Shown in pieces: positions 6,168 to 9,994 of a DNA stretch of 9,994 bases. Below the pieces are notes generated by a model. That model saw nothing but the letters and a program-made list of their open reading frames with translations, was not told where the DNA came from and did not search any database. The stretch comes from a bacterium HR32 (GTDB lineage Bacteria; Sysuimicrobiota; Sysuimicrobiia; Sysuimicrobiales; Sysuimicrobiaceae): assembly GCA_002898935.1 (NCBI GenBank), contig BEII01000030.1, forward strand, positions 1 through 9,994. Reading direction: 5' to 3'. The number at the start of each line of letters is the position of its first letter. Positions within the stretch are counted from its first letter, which is position 1. Made by a program: the position numbers and the translations under genes.

Positions 6168-7097
6168 TCAGGGACTGCCCACCGGGTACGCCTCGGGCGG
6201 GGGTGTGCCCCGGAAGCGGAAGAAAATCCGGAACCCGTGCCGGGAGCGCAGATCCCGCGCCAGCCGTGCCAGCGCTGCACTCACCTTCCCGTCCACCAGC
6301 CTCTGCTCCACCAAGCTCCTCGCCTCCTGGAAGGTCATCGGTCGCGCGGGATCCACGGAGAGCACCTTGACGACTATCGCCTCGCCGGCCGCAAGAAAGG
6401 GGCCCAGCACCTCTCCTGGCCGGCTCCTCAGGACTTCGGTCCGCCCGGGAAAGCTCGCGTCGTCCTCCGTCAGCTGAAGCTCCAGAACCCGTGCCCTGTA
6501 CGACGCCTGCAGCTCCCGGATGGGGGCGCCCGCGCGCCACCGTCGCGCCACGGCGTCCGCCGCCTGCCGGGGCATCCACAGGGTCAACAACCGGGCCCTG
6601 GCGGGCTTTTTCAAGAGGTGTGCGTTCTCCCGATAGTAGGAGCGGACATCCGTCTCTGAAACTCGGACCTCCCGAGCCAGCTCCTCGCGCAGCCGCTCGA
6701 TGAGCAGCCCTCTCAGCAGGCGATCCCGAAGGTCGGCTTCGGACATGTGGTAGCTGGCCAAGACGCGCCGCCACTGTTCGGTGGACTGCTCGCCGCGCAG
6801 CCGATTCATCTCTGCGTCCACCAGCGAGTCGGGCACCTTCAGGCCCCGTCGCTCCGCTTCCCGGGCCAGGAGGATCTGGTCGATAAGCGCCTCCGTGGCT
6901 GCGTTGTAGAAGCGCGCCAGAGTCTGGCTGTGCGGATCGTCCAGGGCCTCTCCGCGTGCGCGGGCCACTGCCGCCTCCTGAAGGAGGTGGCGCATCCGAA
7001 TCTTGTGCCCCCCGGCCTCCGCCACCACCACGTCCTCCGCGCGTGTACAGGCGGACAGAGCCAGGGTCACACAGACAACCAGCCAGCTCTTTCTCAC
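6168..7097 (-). CDS. SurA/PrsA-like lipoprotein foldase, degenerate parvulin domain
   Basis: The 309-aa product starts at GTG 7097, whose GTGA overlaps the stop of the upstream foldase gene by 4 nt, so translation is probably coupled. The signal peptide ends in LSAC with C17 lipidated. Residues about 23-160 match the alpha-helical SurA N-terminal chaperone module (VVVAEAGGHKIRMRHLL at its start, then charged helices such as ALIDQILLAREAERRG). Residues about 165-250 occupy the parvulin position (ARARLLTLWMP to AIVVKVLSV) but are short. They lack the GG-x-LGW turn and both conserved histidines, so prolyl isomerase activity is doubtful. A C-terminal helix (FQEARSLVEQRLVDGKV) matches the usual closing helix of this family. 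It would act outside the cytoplasmic membrane as a holdase or foldase for exported proteins. Confidence 0.8.
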   Translation of the reverse strand: MRKSWLVVCVTLALSACTRAEDVVVAEAGGHKIRMRHLLQEAAVARARGEALDDPHSQTLARFYNAATEALIDQILLAREAERRGLKVPDSLVDAEMNRLRGEQSTEQWRRVLASYHMSEADLRDRLLRGLLIERLREELAREVRVSETDVRSYYRENAHLLKKPARARLLTLWMPRQAADAVARRWRAGAPIRELQASYRARVLELQLTEDDASFPGRTEVLRSRPGEVLGPFLAAGEAIVVKVLSVDPARPMTFQEARSLVEQRLVDGKVSAALARLARDLRSRHGFRIFFRFRGTPPPEAYPVGSP

Positions 7098-8104
7098 GGC
7101 GTGCCGGTCCGCGACGGAGCAGAGATGAAGATCACGATGGGGGTGCGCGAACGCAGGACCCGGTCCAGCTCCCGCTGCTGCTCGACGAGGCGCTCAGCCA
7201 CGACCCCTCTTCTGGCCTCCTCCCGCACCTCGTGGAAAGGCCAAAGTCCGGGCGGCCGGCGCGCCGTCACCTTTACCACCAGCCACGTCTCCTGGTACGG
7301 GATCGGGTCGCTCACCTCCCCCACTCCCAGAAGAAAGAGAGGCTCGAACGCGAAGCCTCCGCGGTTGAGCCACCCGAATTCGCCACGCCGCGCGCGCGTC
7401 GGGTGGACGGAGTACGCCTCCGCCAGGCGGCCGAAGTCCTCGCCCTCCCGGGCGCGCTTTACGATGCGCCGGGCGAGCCCCTCCTCCCTGACCTGAATGA
7501 CCCACGCGTACACCTGCTCCGGGTGCTGGAAGAGCTCCTGGTGCGCCCGGTAGTACGCCCAGGCGTCCTCCTCGCGGACACCCGACGCGATCTCCCGGGC
7601 CAGCTGCGAACGGAACTTCGACAGGTACAGGTCCAACTGAATCCGCACGCGGATGTCGTCCTCGGTGGCTCCGTACCGGCGCAGGTTTTCGTACACCCGC
7701 CGCTGAGAGGGAAGCGCCAAGCCGGCACTCAGGGCCTGGTCAATCTCCTCCGGGCTCACGGAAATACCCCGTCGGCGCGCCTCCTGGGCAGCCAGGGTCC
7801 GCGTGATCCACCGCTGCAGAACCTCCCACCGCATCGCGTCCCGGCGCCCGGGGTCGCGCGTGCTCAACCCGGACAGGCTGTCCCACAACGCCACGTCCTG
7901 GTCGACCCACCGCAGCAGGATTATTTCCCCGCCCACGCGGGCGGCCACCCCACCTCGCTCCGCCTCTTGACCGCGGAGGGCCCCGGCCGAGGCGCCGGAG
8001 AACGGCCGACCCCACGGCCCCGCGCAGCCGCCGACGAGCGCGAGCACCGCGAAGAGTAGGCCGAACGCCGAAAAACGCCGGGTGGGGAAGGCCGGCTTCC
8101 CCAC
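7094..8104 (-). CDS. PrsA/SurA-like peptidyl-prolyl isomerase family lipoprotein
   Basis: I chose GTG 8104, giving 336 aa, because it is followed closely by a lipoprotein signal (RRFSAFGLLFAVLALVGGC, lipidated C27). GTG 8134, two nt after the upstream stop, is an alternative; starts further upstream run into the neighbouring gene. Residues about 50-190 form the helical SurA-type chaperone region. Residues about 196-284 are a recognisable parvulin domain (EDFGRLAEAYS, then GEFGWLNRGG and VGEVSDPI). By eye alignment the two conserved histidines are replaced by W201 (YAWVIQV) and L275 (TWLVVKV), so it may fold proteins without isomerase activity. The last 50 residues close with a charged helix. 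It is followed by a second, more degenerate foldase gene with a 4-nt overlap. The start lies inside a terminator hairpin, and no strong ribosome binding site is seen. Confidence 0.85.
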   Translation of the reverse strand: MGKPAFPTRRFSAFGLLFAVLALVGGCAGPWGRPFSGASAGALRGQEAERGGVAARVGGEIILLRWVDQDVALWDSLSGLSTRDPGRRDAMRWEVLQRWITRTLAAQEARRRGISVSPEEIDQALSAGLALPSQRRVYENLRRYGATEDDIRVRIQLDLYLSKFRSQLAREIASGVREEDAWAYYRAHQELFQHPEQVYAWVIQVREEGLARRIVKRAREGEDFGRLAEAYSVHPTRARRGEFGWLNRGGFAFEPLFLLGVGEVSDPIPYQETWLVVKVTARRPPGLWPFHEVREEARRGVVAERLVEQQRELDRVLRSRTPIVIFISAPSRTGTP

Positions 8105-8109
8105 CCGGC
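8071..8109 (-). terminator. Intrinsic terminator overlapping the start of the foldase gene
   Basis: Read on the minus strand, GCCGGGTGGGGAAG (8109-8096) pairs perfectly over 14 bp with CTTCCCCACCCGGC (8090-8077) around a 5-nt loop. CG and then five T residues (8075-8071) follow. It lies 28 nt past the stop codon of the 606-aa lipoprotein gene and would end that transcript. The GTG proposed as foldase start (8104-8102) is in the 5' arm, and the T-run is read as part of Arg-Phe-Ser in the signal peptide. Expression of the foldases from this transcript would require read-through, and the folded hairpin would hide the start codon. Confidence 0.85.
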
Positions 8110-8136
8110 ACCAGCTTACACCCGGGCACCGCACGC

Positions 8137-9957
8137 CTACGGGACCACCACCCCCGTGATGCGCAGGGCAGGCCCGGGCGGAATCGTGTTCCCGGAGAGA
8201 TCGCTGAGCTGTACGGGGCTCCACACCGTGAACCACCAGTCGCCAAACTGCGCGTCCCAGTCAGTCCGGACGGTCTTGCCGTTGTTCGCAGCGTTGGGGC
8301 ACGGCGTCACCAGCTCAGGTGCTCCAGCCCCAGGTCCCAATGTCTCATTGCAAGCGACCGGCACCCGCACGCCGGTAATGGCGTCGGGCTGTCCGCTCAG
8401 ATCGACGTGCACGGCTCCTGCACCCGCCACATAAGCACCCACGTGCGCATCCCAAAGATCCGGACTGGCCGCACCCTTTTCGCCGTCGGCTTGGTCGTTG
8501 GCCGGTACAAACCGGGTCCACTCAGTCGGGTCGTCCAAGTCACCACCAGCACCCAGCGGCCGCGCAGACATGGCCGGCTCGCTGAACGGAACCCACACGT
8601 AGTTGTTGGGAGCGGTCTGGCTCCAGTTCCCCAGCCCGCCCGGTGCAGCTGGCACGGACTCAGGGACCGAGCTGGCCGAGAACGTGGGCGGCGTGGTGTC
8701 CCGTGCGACCCTAAACGAGACGCAGTGGACCGGGATGAAGTTCGGGAACACGAACTCCCCGGCCTGGGTCGTGGGCGTGATGATGGTGAAGATGTTGGTG
8801 GCCAAGAACATGAAGGGCGCACTCGGCGACAGTCCAGAGGCAGCGATCTGAGCCGCCCGGGCCAAGCCGTTGGGCGCCGCACCCGGGTCGTTGGTACCAG
8901 CCTCCGCCCCGTCCCACTCGCAGCCCTGGCCACCGTCCACGAAGTCGTCCGCCCCTCCGCCGCCGGTGACATCCCAGCCGCCGGTGCCGTCCAGCTGGTA
9001 GGCGGCGTCCGTGCTCTGGTCGCTCCGCCACTGGACGACGCCCCGGATCGTGAAAGTGGTACCGGACACGCTGCTGACCACGCGCAGAGCCTTGGCAATC
9101 GCCGCGCCCGTTCCCGCGTAGGGGCTTGCCTGCGGGTACAGCCGCGGATCCATACCGATCACCAGCCGACTCCGGATGAACGTGTTGTCTGCCGCGCTCA
9201 GCGGAGCGATGGTAACGAGGTTCACCGGAGTAGTCTGGCCGAGCGGCGTCGCTCCGAAGACGTTCGACGCCGTCGTGAGGATGTAGAACCCCAGCCCCTG
9301 CTGCGGCACTACGAAGCTCATGCGGTTGATGGCGGTGGACCCTCCCTGGTTGAGCATGACGGTCATGGTGCCGCAAGCTCCCGTGATGGTCGGGTCCCCC
9401 GCGTTCGTGTCACCGGTCACGTTGGGACCCCGCACGCAGATCGTGATCTGCTGGCCCACGAGGCTCGCCGGCACGTTGAAGGTATACTCGCCTCCGGAAG
9501 TGCCCACGGTCGCAGCCGGCGCCGTCGTAATGGGGTAGGTGATGCTTGGGCCAACCCGGCCCAGCCGCTGCGCCTGCGCCTTGAGCTCGCTCAGCTGGCG
9601 AAGCATGCGCTCCGCAGCAGCCGCCGTAACTCCCCTCTTGGCGGCATTCCGGACAGCATTCAAAGAGGCCTCAAGCGCGGAGGCGGGAGAACCAGCGGCG
9701 GTGAGCTGGGAAGTCACCCAGTAAGAGACGCGAGTCCCGTCCGCCGCGGGGTTACCAAAAACGGCGGGAGGGTTGGGTAGGACAAGACCCGTGACGAGAA
9801 CCTTACCGCTCACGGTCACCGTCCCCCCGGGCGGCGAGGGGCTCGGTGAAGGGCTCGGGGCCTGGGCGGTCTGCGACGTGCCGCAGGCCGCGGCCACCAG
9901 CGCGGCCACCACCAGCAGGGCCACGTGGCCCAGGGTAGAGCCACGAAATCGGCTCAT
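8137..9957 (-). CDS. Large secreted lipoprotein of unknown function
   Basis: The 606-aa product starts at ATG 9957 with AAAGGAGG (9974-9967) upstream. The signal ends in LVAAAC with C25 lipidated. A short Pro-Ser linker (about 34-44) follows. The mature protein starts with a beta-strand (TVTVSGKVLVTGLVL), then a helical, coiled-coil-like stretch at about 90-134 (AERMLRQLSELKAQAQRLG). After that it is mostly Gly/Thr/Val/Asn-rich beta sequence, as in surface Ig-like or beta-sandwich proteins. An acidic Gly-rich segment at about 322-352 (DGTGGWDVTGGGGADDFVDG) may bind calcium. Six cysteines (175, 195, 346, 412, 536, 553) could form disulfides. The end (VQLSDLSGNTIPPGPALRI) has the DLSGN motif seen in bacterial Ig-like repeats. 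No enzyme motif was recognised. It heads the leftward transcript and ends just before a terminator. Confidence 0.9.
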   Translation of the reverse strand: MSRFRGSTLGHVALLVVAALVAAACGTSQTAQAPSPSPSPSPPGGTVTVSGKVLVTGLVLPNPPAVFGNPAADGTRVSYWVTSQLTAAGSPASALEASLNAVRNAAKRGVTAAAAERMLRQLSELKAQAQRLGRVGPSITYPITTAPAATVGTSGGEYTFNVPASLVGQQITICVRGPNVTGDTNAGDPTITGACGTMTVMLNQGGSTAINRMSFVVPQQGLGFYILTTASNVFGATPLGQTTPVNLVTIAPLSAADNTFIRSRLVIGMDPRLYPQASPYAGTGAAIAKALRVVSSVSGTTFTIRGVVQWRSDQSTDAAYQLDGTGGWDVTGGGGADDFVDGGQGCEWDGAEAGTNDPGAAPNGLARAAQIAASGLSPSAPFMFLATNIFTIITPTTQAGEFVFPNFIPVHCVSFRVARDTTPPTFSASSVPESVPAAPGGLGNWSQTAPNNYVWVPFSEPAMSARPLGAGGDLDDPTEWTRFVPANDQADGEKGAASPDLWDAHVGAYVAGAGAVHVDLSGQPDAITGVRVPVACNETLGPGAGAPELVTPCPNAANNGKTVRTDWDAQFGDWWFTVWSPVQLSDLSGNTIPPGPALRITGVVVP

Positions 9958-9966
9958 GCGGTCTTC

Positions 9967-9974
9967 CCTCCTTT
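9967..9974 (-). promoter_or_regulatory. Ribosome binding site of the 606-aa lipoprotein gene
   Basis: AAAGGAGG on the minus strand lies 9 nt before ATG 9957 and fixes the start of the large lipoprotein. The promoter of this gene lies beyond the window edge; nothing further is recognisable in the 20 bases left. Confidence 0.8.
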
Positions 9975-9994
9975 CGTCGTCGAAGTTCAGGGTG

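Noticed and set aside
6157..6168. GAATC-CC-GATTC palindrome between the convergent genes, considered as a terminator
   Set aside because: The 2-nt spacer cannot form a hairpin loop with the full stem, and no T-run follows on either strand.
5755..6774. Minus-strand frame of 339 codons spanning the end of the orphan ORF and the second foldase
   Set aside because: It is out of phase with the foldase, Arg/Gly/Ala/Pro-rich, and has no signal or motif.
6956..8059. Plus-strand frame of 367 codons over the two foldase genes
   Set aside because: Arg/Pro-rich product with no recognisable motif; it mirrors the codon pattern of the minus-strand foldase genes.
8104..8236. Upstream extension of the first foldase to a start at 8236
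   Set aside because: It would overlap the end of the large lipoprotein gene by 100 nt and add 44 residues of non-signal sequence before a good lipoprotein signal.
8407..9780. Long plus-strand frame (457 codons) antisense to the large lipoprotein gene
   Set aside because: Its product is Arg/His/Gly-rich with no domain character. The opposite strand has a signal peptide, a strong ribosome binding site and normal composition, so this is a GC-rich shadow.

Overview
The window is very GC-rich, with G/C-ending codons in nearly all genes and clear Shine-Dalgarno sites, so it is bacterial. The exported proteins carry lipoprotein (Sec/SPII) signals and Pro-Ser linkers, and include a fervidolysin-like S8 peptidase. 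The style recalls uncultured, often thermophilic, Armatimonadota/Sysuimicrobiota-like (CSP1-3) lineages; this is an impression from sequence style, not a proven assignment. No transposase, integrase, CRISPR array, rRNA or complete tRNA is visible.

Left part, plus strand: the window opens inside the 3' part of an extradiol dioxygenase gene (hpaD-like, 1-627). An AT-richer gap follows with a tRNA T-arm-like inverted repeat and a weak promoter candidate. Next is a 526-aa lipoprotein with a long Pro-Ser/Thr linker and a glycosidase-like domain (846-2426). A small membrane-anchored coiled-coil ORF on the minus strand (2091-2729) converges on it. A promoter with a near-perfect -10 box then drives a 562-aa S8 (subtilisin-type) lipoprotein peptidase (3001-4689), closed by a strong intrinsic terminator (4705-4740).

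Middle: a hairpin-rich leader (4751-4812) precedes an unrecognised 425-aa plus-strand ORF (4849-6126). Its middle third loses codon bias and contains a second, well-placed ribosome binding site and start.

Right part, minus strand: transcribed leftwards are a 606-aa lipoprotein of unknown function (9957-8137), an intrinsic terminator (8109-8071), a PrsA/SurA-like lipoprotein foldase (8104-7094) and a second, more degenerate one (7097-6168). The two foldase genes overlap by 4 nt. The terminator hairpin overlaps the proposed start codon and signal-peptide codons of the first foldase.

How it fits together: five of the six complete, well-supported genes encode predicted lipoproteins: a glycosidase-like protein, a protease, a large unknown protein and two foldase-like chaperones. 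The most economical reading is a cell-surface or export neighbourhood in which the PrsA/SurA-like proteins help fold exported neighbours. This is inference; no link to the dioxygenase is visible. I found no clearly new multi-gene system. The best leads are the terminator/start overlap, the orphan ORF with its structured leader, and the apparent loss of parvulin histidines in both foldases.
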